This document shows positions 18,325-26,960 of a stretch of DNA of 64,000 nt, one piece after another. Source of the DNA: an uncultured Eubacteriales bacterium (GTDB taxonomy: Bacteria; Bacillota; Clostridia; Peptostreptococcales; Anaerovoracaceae); contig CADAEH010000004.1 of NCBI GenBank assembly GCA_902786855.1, positions 62,001-126,000 on the forward strand, given 5' to 3'. Made by a program: the position numbers and the translations under genes. The notes below the pieces were generated by a model that did not search any database, was not told where the DNA came from, and saw nothing but the letters and a program-made list of their open reading frames with translations. The number at the start of each line of letters is the position of its first letter. The stretch's first letter is position 1.

Positions 18325-18352
18325 ATTATAACTCTGATACTGTTTAAGTCAA
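18325..18352 (-). promoter_or_regulatory. thiT promoter
   Basis: Minus-strand TTGACT (18347-18352) and TATAAT (18325-18330) with a 16-base spacer, placing the transcript start just before the TPP riboswitch. Confidence 0.8.
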
Positions 18353-18494
18353 GCTGTAAAATACCGATACTGTCATACAAATATCATAGAAAGAGAATAA
18401 AAGAATAGTATAGGTGGCTCAGTAAATCAGACATTGTGGTATAATGCGATAAAAGGGATATTTTGTTTTATTTTAAGAGGGATTGGTACTGATA

Positions 18495-19295
18495 ATGAGT
18501 CAAAATGCACCTAAGAAAAAGCTGACACCGGTGCTTACTCTTCACTATCTCAAGCTTGTTTACAGGTCTGCTCTTCTGATAGCTCTTATAATACTGTACA
18601 TAATACACAGATTTGCCGGAGGAGAAGACATAGAGCAATATATCGAGAGCAGGCCGCTGATTATTTCAGTGATCTGGATCGTATTTACTGTGGAGATGAT
18701 CTTTCGATTCTTTCCATCGAAACTTGAGAGCCCGGGTTGTCAGAAACAGTTTGCACGGAACTATATAAAAACTGGGAAAACAAGCATAGATATCGAGGAT
18801 AATCACGGTGTAATGCTGGTAGCACTTATCTGGATCATTTTCAATGGCATATTTGGGGCACTGCACATGATGGGCATCCTGGATGACGGGATAATGATAA
18901 TTCTATGCTGCGCTTACTCAGTCTGCGACATAATATGCATCATGTTCTTCTGCCCGTTCCAGTCATGGTTTCTCAAGAACAAATGCTGCTGCACATGCCG
19001 TATATATAACTGGGACTATGCTATGATGTTCACTCCTCTTTTCTTCGTGAGAAAGGCTTACACATGGAGCTTGCTGGTACTTTCCCTTGCACTGATGCTG
19101 AGATGGGAAATCACATTCTATCTGTATCCAGAGCGATTCTCAGAAGCTACTAACGGATATCTCGGATGCGCTAACTGCTCTGAAAAACTGTGCTCACAGA
19201 AGAACCAGCTTAAGAAATTGTGGAAAGAAATAGCGGAATTCACTGATAAGAGGATGAAGAAGCTTGGAGGAACGGACGCTCCGGCACAAAAGTAG
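18495..19295 (+). CDS. Membrane protein of unknown function with clustered cysteines
   Basis: I do not recognise this 266-residue protein. It has about five hydrophobic helices (near 25-40, 55-72, 103-122, 130-155, 185-205). A loop after the fourth holds KNKCCCTCRIYNWDYAMMF, and a soluble C-terminal region holds GCANCSEKLCSQK, so two Cys-rich patches could bind metal or form disulfides. Start at the ATG at 18495 is preceded by AAGAGGG 13 bases away; an in-frame TTG at 18483 is closer to that site but leaves almost no spacing. TATAAT at 18440-18445 is a likely -10. It is monocistronic and has its own upstream region, between thiT and the helical-protein gene. Confidence 0.75.
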   Translation: MSQNAPKKKLTPVLTLHYLKLVYRSALLIALIILYIIHRFAGGEDIEQYIESRPLIISVIWIVFTVEMIFRFFPSKLESPGCQKQFARNYIKTGKTSIDIEDNHGVMLVALIWIIFNGIFGALHMMGILDDGIMIILCCAYSVCDIICIMFFCPFQSWFLKNKCCCTCRIYNWDYAMMFTPLFFVRKAYTWSLLVLSLALMLRWEITFYLYPERFSEATNGYLGCANCSEKLCSQKNQLKKLWKEIAEFTDKRMKKLGGTDAPAQK

Positions 19296-19385
19296 AGACG
19301 ATATATTCTGTATGATAATTGCTATGATATAATAATTTCTGCAGATAAAAGCCGCAAAACCGTTTTTGTTAAAGGAGGGTATAAG

Positions 19386-20072
19386 ATGGCAAACAAAGAA
19401 ACTATTAATAAGGTAAAATCACTTCTTGAAGGACATTGCTACGGACCTCTCAGAGAGGCAGCTGAAAAGTGGCTCGCCGCTGCTGATGAAAAGTATGACA
19501 TCAAGGACAAGGCGGACAAGGCATGGGATAAGCTCAATGATGCCGCAGACAAGTTTTCGGATGCATCGATCAAATTCAACGAAAAGATGGCCGGTGTCAG
19601 TGAGGATGTAGGGGAAGCTTATGACAAAATTTCTGAGAAGGCAGCTCCTGTAGTTGATAAGATCCAGGAAAAAGCAGCTCCTGTTGTAGACAAGGCCGGC
19701 GAGAAACTTCTTGAAGTAGAACTCATCAAGCAGCTCAAGGAAGGAATCAATTCAGTAGGCGATCTTATTGATACATTCGGTTCAAAGGATGCTGCTGAGA
19801 AGTTCGGTGAAGACTTCGCAGAAAAGATGAAGACCCATGCGGAGGCTCTTAAGGAAAAGGGTGAAGAGTTCTGTGACTGTGAAGCTTGCAGAAAGGCAAG
19901 ATCCATCCTCAAGGACTTCGGTGAGGATCTTGACAGCGTCAGGGAAAAAGCAGCTGACAAGTTTGAAGAGCTCAAGACCAAGGCTGATGAGGCTGTAGGA
20001 GATGCAGCTGATAAGGTTGAAGAAGCTGCAGAGAAGGCTGAAGAAGCAGCTGAAGATTTTATTGAAGAATAA
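19386..20072 (+). CDS. Highly charged amphipathic-helix protein, YtxH/apolipoprotein-like
   Basis: A 228-residue soluble protein made almost entirely of Lys, Glu, Asp and Ala helices with about 11-residue periodicity, without signal peptide or membrane span. It contains a near-perfect internal repeat (EKAAPVVDKIQ then EKAAPVVDKAG, about 80-103) and one cysteine cluster (FCDCEACRKA, about 159-168). Strong ribosome site AAAGGAGG. An extended -10 (TGATATAAT) ends at 19333. The composition resembles stress-related YtxH or LEA-type proteins, but I assign no function. A strong terminator follows. Confidence 0.8.
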   Translation: MANKETINKVKSLLEGHCYGPLREAAEKWLAAADEKYDIKDKADKAWDKLNDAADKFSDASIKFNEKMAGVSEDVGEAYDKISEKAAPVVDKIQEKAAPVVDKAGEKLLEVELIKQLKEGINSVGDLIDTFGSKDAAEKFGEDFAEKMKTHAEALKEKGEEFCDCEACRKARSILKDFGEDLDSVREKAADKFEELKTKADEAVGDAADKVEEAAEKAEEAAEDFIEE

Positions 20073-20101
20073 CTGACTGCAGTAATTAATAATGCATGTT
20101 A

Positions 20102-20130
20102 AAAAGCCGGCAATGCCGGCTTTTATTATT
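20102..20130 (+). terminator. Bidirectional terminator
   Basis: Perfect 10-bp arms AAAAGCCGGC (20102-20111) and GCCGGCTTTT (20115-20124) with a 3-base loop, then ATTATT. Being flanked by A and T runs on both sides it can stop both the helical-protein gene and the convergent exporter gene. Confidence 0.9.
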
Positions 20131-20146
20131 ATCTAAGGTGTATCTG

Positions 20147-21022
20147 TCAGAACGTGATACCGAACAGATCGATGATCAGTCCCCATGCGATCCCGATGCT
20201 GTACAGTGCAGCGATGACTCTCAGGTTCTCGAAAAGGTGTCTGTTGGTCCTGATGAGAACCAGTATCCCGACCCCGGCTCCTACAAGAAGGCCGGCCATC
20301 ATCTGTCCTGTCGTAAGAAGGCCTTCAAGATAAAGCTGCGCGATCACTACAGAAGCAGCACAATTCGGTATCAGTCCAATGAGTCCGGAAATCAACACTC
20401 CCAGAACAGGAATGCCGGTCATGACCGACGCGAGAGTATCCTGCCCGATGAAGCCTACAAGAAGGCTGATGATGAGCGAGATCAGAAAAATGAACGCAGT
20501 TATCTTGATGGTGTGGACTGCTGCAGAATGCACGATACCGCCTTCTTCATCCTCGCAGCCGCACTCATCCTGTTCACACAGATCGTGTATGTGCTTATTT
20601 GTCCTGAAAGTATAATTAACGATCTTCACGGCTATGTCTATAGCGAGGCCGGAGACCATGGCTATGATGAATTTTGCAAACAGGATCCTGACTATTGTCC
20701 CGGGACTGACTGCGGACGAGAGGAAAATAGGTACCATCTCATCTGATGTAGACAGGAAAACAGCGATCACCGTGCCCACGCTTATTACTCCACCTGAGTA
20801 GAGACTCGCCGCTGCTGCAGAAAAACCGCACTGCGGAATCACGCCAACAGCAGCTCCGATAACAGGACCGGAATTTCCTATACGCGAAAGTAAAGCGACG
20901 GATTGTTCTTCTGTTTTGCTCTCGAGCCATTCCATTGCGAGATATGTGATGAACAGGAAAGGTATGAGTGTCGCAGTGTCTTTTATTGTATCGATCAGTG
21001 AATCAATGATTATTTCTGCCAT
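20147..21022 (-). CDS. Putative heavy-metal exporter (ArsP_2 / putative manganese transporter family)
   Basis: This 291-residue, roughly 8-10 helix membrane protein shows two internally similar halves, each with a proline motif: GVIPQCGFSAAAASLYSGG (59-77) and GLIPNCAASVVIAQLYLEG (about 215-233). Such inverted pairs are typical of this exporter family. A middle loop rich in Cys, Asp, Glu and His (HIHDLCEQDECGCEDEE) is a good metal-binding segment. Some relatives are controlled by yybP-ykoY manganese riboswitches; none is seen here. The ATG at 21022 has no Shine-Dalgarno and sits about 3 bases after the predicted transcript start, so a leaderless mRNA is likely. The transported ion is unknown. 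Confidence 0.8.
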   Translation of the reverse strand: MAEIIIDSLIDTIKDTATLIPFLFITYLAMEWLESKTEEQSVALLSRIGNSGPVIGAAVGVIPQCGFSAAAASLYSGGVISVGTVIAVFLSTSDEMVPIFLSSAVSPGTIVRILFAKFIIAMVSGLAIDIAVKIVNYTFRTNKHIHDLCEQDECGCEDEEGGIVHSAAVHTIKITAFIFLISLIISLLVGFIGQDTLASVMTGIPVLGVLISGLIGLIPNCAASVVIAQLYLEGLLTTGQMMAGLLVGAGVGILVLIRTNRHLFENLRVIAALYSIGIAWGLIIDLFGITF

Positions 21023-21031
21023 AGTTCAGAT

Positions 21032-21060
21032 ATTATATTCCAACCGGGATTGATTCACAA
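21032..21060 (-). promoter_or_regulatory. Promoter of the metal-exporter gene
   Basis: Minus-strand TTGTGA (21055-21060) and TATAAT (21032-21037) separated by 17 bases. The -10 ends 9 bases before the start codon. Confidence 0.75.
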
Positions 21061-21178
21061 GACAGAACCATGACATAATGGGTATTTTCTATCACCGGCA
21101 GCCAAGCTCAACATAGAATTATTGTGTGAAATATACTACAATAGTAAGGAAAATATTGAATACAGAAAGGGATCCAGG

Positions 21179-21745
21179 ATGGCAATTACAGCAGAACAGG
21201 AAAAACAGAAGATAACATTCCCTGAAATAATAGACGACCTGCCGGAAGAAGGTTCTTCAGTGGCTGTCGCCTTACCGGAAGAAGGGGCCGCATTGGCTGC
21301 TGCACCTGAGGAGGCTTCATCAACAGCTGCCTCGCAGGCAGAGGAAGACGGATTCTCGATCGATGTTGATATAGATGACATGGTGTGGGAAGTGGAAAGC
21401 GGATCTGAAAGCGAAACTCCAGAACAGGAAGGGGTGAACGATGCTGAAACCGAGGAGTATTATCCTGATGAACAGGACTACTATGACGGAGGACGCATAC
21501 GCTACTCCAGAAAGATGAACAAGCATCTTTTTGCATGGGTGTTTTCTTTCCTGCTGGGAATATACGGAATGGACAGATTCGTCCGCGGGCAGCCGGTACT
21601 GGGCGTGCTTAAGCTGGCCACTTTCGGAGGTTTCGGATTCTGGTATCTTGCAGATGCCCTGATCGCACTGCATAAGGCATACGCATCAGAGAACTCTGCA
21701 TATGAAGACCTGTACTTTGACGAGTACGGCAGATATATATTCTGA
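21179..21745 (+). CDS. TM2-domain protein with an acidic N-terminal region
   Basis: The 188-residue protein has a TM2 domain near its end: KMNKHLFAWVFSFLLGIYGMDRF, then a short loop and FGGFGFWYLADALIAL, two membrane helices joined by a G-x-x-x-x-D/R-F turn. The first roughly 110 residues are acidic and low-complexity, with repeated LPEEG/PEE motifs. The start at ATG 21179 follows AGAAAGGGA by 8 bases; the frame is open upstream to 21122 but without a better start. TM2 proteins have no agreed function. It is 17 bases upstream of the GH3 gene and probably in its operon. Confidence 0.82.
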   Translation: MAITAEQEKQKITFPEIIDDLPEEGSSVAVALPEEGAALAAAPEEASSTAASQAEEDGFSIDVDIDDMVWEVESGSESETPEQEGVNDAETEEYYPDEQDYYDGGRIRYSRKMNKHLFAWVFSFLLGIYGMDRFVRGQPVLGVLKLATFGGFGFWYLADALIALHKAYASENSAYEDLYFDEYGRYIF

Positions 21746-21762
21746 CTCAGAGGAGCACGGAA

Positions 21763-24186
21763 ATGAAAGCATATGAAACTGAACATCTGAACAGATTGAG
21801 AGCACATCTCCCGGATTGCACGGTGCTGCTCAGGAAAAACGGAGCTTTTCCGCTTCAGAAACCATGCAGACTGGAGGCTGTTGGCAGCGGAGTAAGGTAC
21901 ACCGTAAAAGGAGGAACAGGGTCGGGCGAGGTCAACTCGAGATATTACATTGATATCGAGAAAGGGCTTTTATACGCCGGTTTTGAACTTTGCAATATGG
22001 ACTGGTCAACTGCTTACGCCGGTATAAAACAGGAAGCAAGGCGGCAATTCACAGCAGATATCAAGCGAAAGGCCAGAGACCAGAAGCAAAGCGTTATTGC
22101 TGCTTCCATGGGTGCCGTAATGAAGGAGCCGGAATATGATATTCCTCTCAAATTCAACGCAGATGCGGCGATCTATGTGGTTTCAAGGATATCCGGAGAA
22201 GGAAACGACCGCTTACCTGAAAAGGGAGATTTTAAGCTCACAGACAGTGAGGTCAGGGATATTCTTGCTCTGGATGAAAAGTATGAGAAATTCATGCTTG
22301 TCATCAATGCCGGAGGCCCGGTCGATCTCTCACCTGTCATGAACGTCGGAAATATACTTGTCCTGTCGCAGCTCGGTGTTGAAACAGGCAGTGCACTTGC
22401 AGATATCTTGCTGGGAAAGGGATGTCCGTCAGGAAAGCTTGCGACAACGTGGGCGAGATATGAAGACTACAGCAAATACGGAGATTTTGCCGAGCGGGAT
22501 GACACTGTATACAGAGAGGGCATCTATGTTGGATATCGCTATTTTGATATGGCAGGAGTGGACCCTCTTTTCCCGTTTGGATATGGACTCGGATACACTG
22601 ATTTCGAACTTGAGACAGAGAGTACGGCATGCAGTTTCGGTGAATTCTGCGTATCGGTCAGGGTAAAGAATACCGGCAGCTATAGAGGGAGAGAAACCGT
22701 TCAGGTCTATGCTGCCTGCCCTCAGGGGAGACTTGATAAAGAGGCAAAGAGGCTGGTTGGCTTTGCGAAGACACGTGAGCTGGGACCGGGAGAGGAAGAG
22801 ACAGTGACCGTACAGTTCACTGCAGAAGATCTTGCAAGTTATGACGAGAGCAAGTCCTGTTATATTCTTGAGCCGGGCAGGTACGTCATTCTGACAGGTG
22901 CAGACAGCAGAAGTGTTATCCCTGCAGCTGTATATGAACTGGATGAAGAGTTTGAGATAAAGCAGGTCAGTGAGCTTCTCGGATGCAACTGTGACAGAGA
23001 TATCAGAAATCTCGGCAAAAGCGAAAAGTTTGATACCGGATCATTACCGATAGGCAAGATCGATCTCAGCGAATTACAGACAGAGATCGTAACATACGGG
23101 ACCAATCGTCCGGATCCTGATCCGAGACTTGAAGGCCTCGAAGATAAGGACCTTGCGCTTCTAAATATAGGAGCTTTTGATCCTAAAGGCAGCATCGCCG
23201 GAGTGATTGGAGATGCCGGAACTACAGTTCCCGGAGCAGCCGGCGAGTCATGCCGCCTCTATGAGGACAGGGGCATCAGCAGGATAGTAATGGCTGACGG
23301 TCCTGCCGGCGTCAGAATAGCAAGCAGATATTATGAGGACAAAAGGGGCAAACATACTGTCGGATCATCTATTCCTGAGAGCATGATGGAACTGATGCCT
23401 GATATCGCTAAACGCGCCATCAGCGTGAAGAACAGGGTGAAGAAAGGTGCAGAAATAAAGGAGCAGTATGCAACGGCGATCCCTATTGCGACTGCGCTTG
23501 CACAGAGTTTTGATGTTGATTTTGTCCGCATGTGCGGGGATATAGTGGGGACGGAGATGGAACTCTTCGGGGTGGATCTCTGGCTGGCTCCGGCACTTAA
23601 CATCCATAGGAATGTTCTGTGCGGCCGTAACTTCGAGTATTATTCGGAAGATCCTCTGCTGAGCGGAAAGCTCGCTGCTGCTGTCACACAGGGCGTTCAG
23701 GCACATAAGGGCTGCGGTGTGACCATCAAACATTTTACAGCGAACAACCAGGAGACCAACAGATATGCGAACAACAGCATAGTCAGCGAGAGAGCTATGA
23801 GGGAGATATATCTGAAGGGGTTTGAGATATGTATCAAAGAATCCGATCCTGCAGCGCTTATGACATCGTACAATCTGCTCAACGGAACGCATACATCCGA
23901 GAACCGTGCCCTTGTAACATGTATCCTGCGTGATGAATTCGGGTTTGACGGACTTGTCATGACGGACTGGGTAGTAGGAGGAGATCTGCTGCTTAGTAAG
24001 GGGTCAAGATACGGCATTCCGGATGCTGCTCTCGTAGCTGCCTCGGGACACAGTCTTTTTATGCCGGGCTGCAGAAAAGATCTGAGAGAGATCATGTCCG
24101 GACTGAAGAAGGGAACTGTTACAAAAGAGCAGCTTGCTGAAAATGCAGGGTGGCTGCTGCATGTTATCGACAGGCTGGGAAAGTGA
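21763..24186 (+). CDS. Glycoside hydrolase family 3 beta-glucosidase-type enzyme with permuted domain order
   Basis: An 807-residue enzyme. The usual GH3 order (barrel, then alpha/beta sandwich, then FN3-like) is rotated: the sandwich domain comes first (about 100-290) with the acid/base candidate E146 in RISGEGNDR, followed by the FN3-like domain (about 290-370, ETVQVYAACPQG), and the TIM barrel is last (about 420-807) with nucleophile D735 in LVMTDWV and KHFTANNQETNR. This rotated order is known from some ruminal beta-glucosidases such as Butyrivibrio BglA. No signal peptide, so it would act on imported oligosaccharides. It is followed 10 bases later by butyrate kinase. Confidence 0.92.
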   Translation: MKAYETEHLNRLRAHLPDCTVLLRKNGAFPLQKPCRLEAVGSGVRYTVKGGTGSGEVNSRYYIDIEKGLLYAGFELCNMDWSTAYAGIKQEARRQFTADIKRKARDQKQSVIAASMGAVMKEPEYDIPLKFNADAAIYVVSRISGEGNDRLPEKGDFKLTDSEVRDILALDEKYEKFMLVINAGGPVDLSPVMNVGNILVLSQLGVETGSALADILLGKGCPSGKLATTWARYEDYSKYGDFAERDDTVYREGIYVGYRYFDMAGVDPLFPFGYGLGYTDFELETESTACSFGEFCVSVRVKNTGSYRGRETVQVYAACPQGRLDKEAKRLVGFAKTRELGPGEEETVTVQFTAEDLASYDESKSCYILEPGRYVILTGADSRSVIPAAVYELDEEFEIKQVSELLGCNCDRDIRNLGKSEKFDTGSLPIGKIDLSELQTEIVTYGTNRPDPDPRLEGLEDKDLALLNIGAFDPKGSIAGVIGDAGTTVPGAAGESCRLYEDRGISRIVMADGPAGVRIASRYYEDKRGKHTVGSSIPESMMELMPDIAKRAISVKNRVKKGAEIKEQYATAIPIATALAQSFDVDFVRMCGDIVGTEMELFGVDLWLAPALNIHRNVLCGRNFEYYSEDPLLSGKLAAAVTQGVQAHKGCGVTIKHFTANNQETNRYANNSIVSERAMREIYLKGFEICIKESDPAALMTSYNLLNGTHTSENRALVTCILRDEFGFDGLVMTDWVVGGDLLLSKGSRYGIPDAALVAASGHSLFMPGCRKDLREIMSGLKKGTVTKEQLAENAGWLLHVIDRLGK

Positions 24187-24196
24187 TATACAAGAA

Positions 24197-25348
24197 ATGA
24201 GTTATAAGATATTAGTGATCAACCCGGGTTCAACGTCGACAAAACTGGCATACTTCGAAGATGAGGAAAAACTCTTTGAGACCAATGTCTTCCATGATGC
24301 CCCTTTTCTTGAGAGCCTGGGAGAAGTAAACAATCAGCTGGGATACAGACTGGAGCTGATCAGAAAGTTTCTGGACGACAATGGCATAGACCTCACCGGC
24401 GTTGATGCGATAGTAGGCAGGGGAGGTGCAAGCATGTCCTGCATCGGCGGGACATATGAGGCAAATGATAAACTGCTCAGTGATACTGTAAATGCTGTTT
24501 CAGGTGTTGATCATCCTGCTAACCTGGGACTTCCGCTCGCGATCGAGCTGCAGAAGGAATATGGCGGCAGAGTGTTTATGGTCGATAGCCCTAAGACTGA
24601 TGAATACTGTGACCTGGCAAGGATCACAGGTGTTCCGGGTATATACAGGACGTCGAGTACACATGCTCTTAACATCAAGGGTACGGTAAGGATGCATTGC
24701 AGGAACAAGGGTGTCAGATACGAGGATGGCAATTATATAGTGTGCCATATCGACGGCGGCATGACTGTGTCAGCCCATGATCATGGCAGGATGATAGACG
24801 CCACCAATAATGCAGAGGGCGAAGGCCCGTTTACACCGACCCGCACAGGTGCTCTTCCTGTGGCTTCTGTCATCGATTATTACTTTGACAACGAGCATAG
24901 AAACAGGATCGGCATCGCTGAGAACCATTATGAGGATTATGTTTCCAGGGTAAAAGCTGCAAGGGAGATCCTTACAAGGAACGCCGGGCTGACCGGCCAC
25001 TTTGGAACATCAAACTCAGATATGATCCATGATATGGTCGAAGCCGGTGACCCTAAAGCAGTCAGGATCTGGGATGCTATGATATATAATATCTGTAAAA
25101 CAATAGGATCGATGGCTACAGTTCTTTCGGGCAATGTAGACGGCATAGTCTGCGGCGGAGGATTGCTGCGTTTTGACGATCTTAAGCAAAAGATCCGCGA
25201 ACGCTGTGAATGGATAGCACCGGTAAGCTTCTATCCGGGCGAGGTCGAGCATGAAGCAATGGCGGCAGGAGCTCTTCGCGTGCTGAGGGGAGAAGAAGAG
25301 CCTCTGGTGTACACAGGGGAGCCTGTGTTCAGAGGCTTTGACGACTGA
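24197..25348 (+). CDS. buk: Butyrate kinase
   Basis: An acetate/butyrate kinase superfamily member of 383 residues. ASKHA signatures are present: INPGSTSTKLAYF at the N-terminus, IVGRGG, STHALNIKG, CHIDGGMTVSAHDHGRM and CGGGLL. It makes ATP while converting butyryl phosphate to butyrate, or acts on branched analogues. The usual partner phosphotransbutyrylase (ptb) is not adjacent; instead the gene follows a GH3 glucosidase. The start at 24197 gives the family N-terminus; upstream in-frame codons lie inside the GH3 gene. A bidirectional terminator follows. Confidence 0.92.
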   Translation: MSYKILVINPGSTSTKLAYFEDEEKLFETNVFHDAPFLESLGEVNNQLGYRLELIRKFLDDNGIDLTGVDAIVGRGGASMSCIGGTYEANDKLLSDTVNAVSGVDHPANLGLPLAIELQKEYGGRVFMVDSPKTDEYCDLARITGVPGIYRTSSTHALNIKGTVRMHCRNKGVRYEDGNYIVCHIDGGMTVSAHDHGRMIDATNNAEGEGPFTPTRTGALPVASVIDYYFDNEHRNRIGIAENHYEDYVSRVKAAREILTRNAGLTGHFGTSNSDMIHDMVEAGDPKAVRIWDAMIYNICKTIGSMATVLSGNVDGIVCGGGLLRFDDLKQKIRERCEWIAPVSFYPGEVEHEAMAAGALRVLRGEEEPLVYTGEPVFRGFDD

Positions 25349-25381
25349 GTCTTTATGAGATGCAATTAATATGAACATAAA

Positions 25382-25417
25382 ACAGGACATGCTGACAAAG
25401 CATGTCCTGTGTCTTTT
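25382..25417 (+). terminator. Bidirectional terminator between buk and the GPH symporter
   Basis: Perfect 12-bp arms (25382-25393 and 25399-25410) around 5 bases, with TCTTTTA after it. It overlaps the last codons of the convergent transporter gene. Confidence 0.85.
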
Positions 25418-26879
25418 ATCTTGATGCAAGTTCTGCGACGATGCGGTCATATTCTTCCTCATCGAGGATATAGTGTTTACTGTACAACAGATATGTGCAC
25501 ACCATCATGATAAACGGAATCAGACACATCACGATAAGCAGTCCGTGACTTTGCGTGCTGGTGACCGAAGATATGACACTGTCGATCTGAACCAGCTTTT
25601 CTGTCTCAGTGATGGTACCCATGTTAGCGGCCTGTTCAAAAGATGAGATCTGATTGGTCGTATTGGTCACGCCCAGGATCAGGTATGATACAGTGGTCAG
25701 AAGAATACAAAGAGCACTGCCGAATTTTGTGAAAAACGGTCTTATCGATGCTACGATAGCTTCATCTCTTGTCCCGTTCTTGTATTCGTTATATTCCACG
25801 GTGTTGATGATGGATAACATCATTATCACGTAGTAACAGTTCATTCCGAGCTGAGCCAGCATGTAGCCAATAGTTGTGATCCAGAAAGAGGTCATATCGG
25901 CAGGCAACAGGAAACCCGCACCTATCATTATCGCGAATCCGACAGTCAGAATAATACCAAAGCCTTTCATCAGTGTTTTTCTGTTCCACCTGGACGACAG
26001 CCACGGATACGCGATGAGCAGAATGCCGGACGCGGACAGCCCTATAGTCGAGAACAGGGAATACAGACCGCCTTTGTACCCATATGTAAAGTATATATAT
26101 GTTGAACCGATGCCTCCTACTATCAGATCAGCACCGATCTGGTGGAGCAGAAAGATAAGGCACATCCACGACAGTTGATCATTTTTGGCTATGGTGGAAA
26201 CAATCTTTCTGAAACTGACAGGAGGCGGCGTGACGTCCATATAGGAACGATCTTCTCTGACACCGAAGATCGTGAATGTCAGGAACAGAGGTGCTAAGAT
26301 ACAGAATATCAGCGCAACGACACCATAAGCTGTCTGAGCGTTGCCGCCGATGGTACCGGAGCCTGTTGTGAGCATTGGTATGAACAATCCTGCCAGACCA
26401 CCGCCGATACCGGCAGCCAGATTGGTCATTGCAGTGAGCTTATCCCTTATCCCGCCATCCTTGCTGAGAGAAGGGATCATTCCCCAATACGCAATGTCAT
26501 GCATCGTATAGGTGATGCTGTAGGCAAAGTATATGATGCCGAAGAACCATATGAATGCCCACCCGTCGAGCCTTACGTTGAATGCCAGGTATACGACCAC
26601 AGAAGTGCTGAGGATACCTATTACGAGCCATGGTTTATATTTACCCCAGCGTGTACGGGTGCCTTCTATGATGTTCCCCATGAGGGGGTCATTCAGAGCA
26701 TCGAATATCCTCGCGCCTATCATGATGCCTGTGATAGCCATCAGCTGTGCGGGCGTCAGGTTGTGCGTGAAAAGCACATACAGAAGTATGTAATTGGTGA
26801 AAAGATTGTAGATCATGTCTCTTCCGAGAGTTCCTATAGGGAAACAGAAGAGATTGCGTTTTTGAGTTTTTTCGTCCAT
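25416..26879 (-). CDS. Glycoside-pentoside-hexuronide (GPH) family sugar:cation symporter
   Basis: A 487-residue, 12-helix transporter of the MFS-related GPH family: GRDMIYNLFTNYILLYVL at the start, a loop rich in Asn/Asp and Arg (DALNDPLMGNIIEGTRTRWGK) that is the family hallmark, and RFFTKFG-like RPFFTKFGSAL late. It lies 81 bases downstream of a GH36 galactosidase on the same strand, so alpha-galactosides such as melibiose or raffinose are the likely cargo (inference). Confidence 0.92.
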   Translation of the reverse strand: MDEKTQKRNLFCFPIGTLGRDMIYNLFTNYILLYVLFTHNLTPAQLMAITGIMIGARIFDALNDPLMGNIIEGTRTRWGKYKPWLVIGILSTSVVVYLAFNVRLDGWAFIWFFGIIYFAYSITYTMHDIAYWGMIPSLSKDGGIRDKLTAMTNLAAGIGGGLAGLFIPMLTTGSGTIGGNAQTAYGVVALIFCILAPLFLTFTIFGVREDRSYMDVTPPPVSFRKIVSTIAKNDQLSWMCLIFLLHQIGADLIVGGIGSTYIYFTYGYKGGLYSLFSTIGLSASGILLIAYPWLSSRWNRKTLMKGFGIILTVGFAIMIGAGFLLPADMTSFWITTIGYMLAQLGMNCYYVIMMLSIINTVEYNEYKNGTRDEAIVASIRPFFTKFGSALCILLTTVSYLILGVTNTTNQISSFEQAANMGTITETEKLVQIDSVISSVTSTQSHGLLIVMCLIPFIMMVCTYLLYSKHYILDEEEYDRIVAELASR

Positions 26880-26960
26880 GATATTATTCTTTCCCGGTCA
26901 TTTGTAAAGTTGATTATCTGGATAAGTCATATTTCCCAAAGCAAAAGAGATGTCATGTAT

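Noticed and set aside
20147-21121. yybP-ykoY manganese riboswitch upstream of the metal exporter
   Set aside because: The promoter lies directly at the start codon and no yybP-ykoY core is found in the 150 bases upstream.
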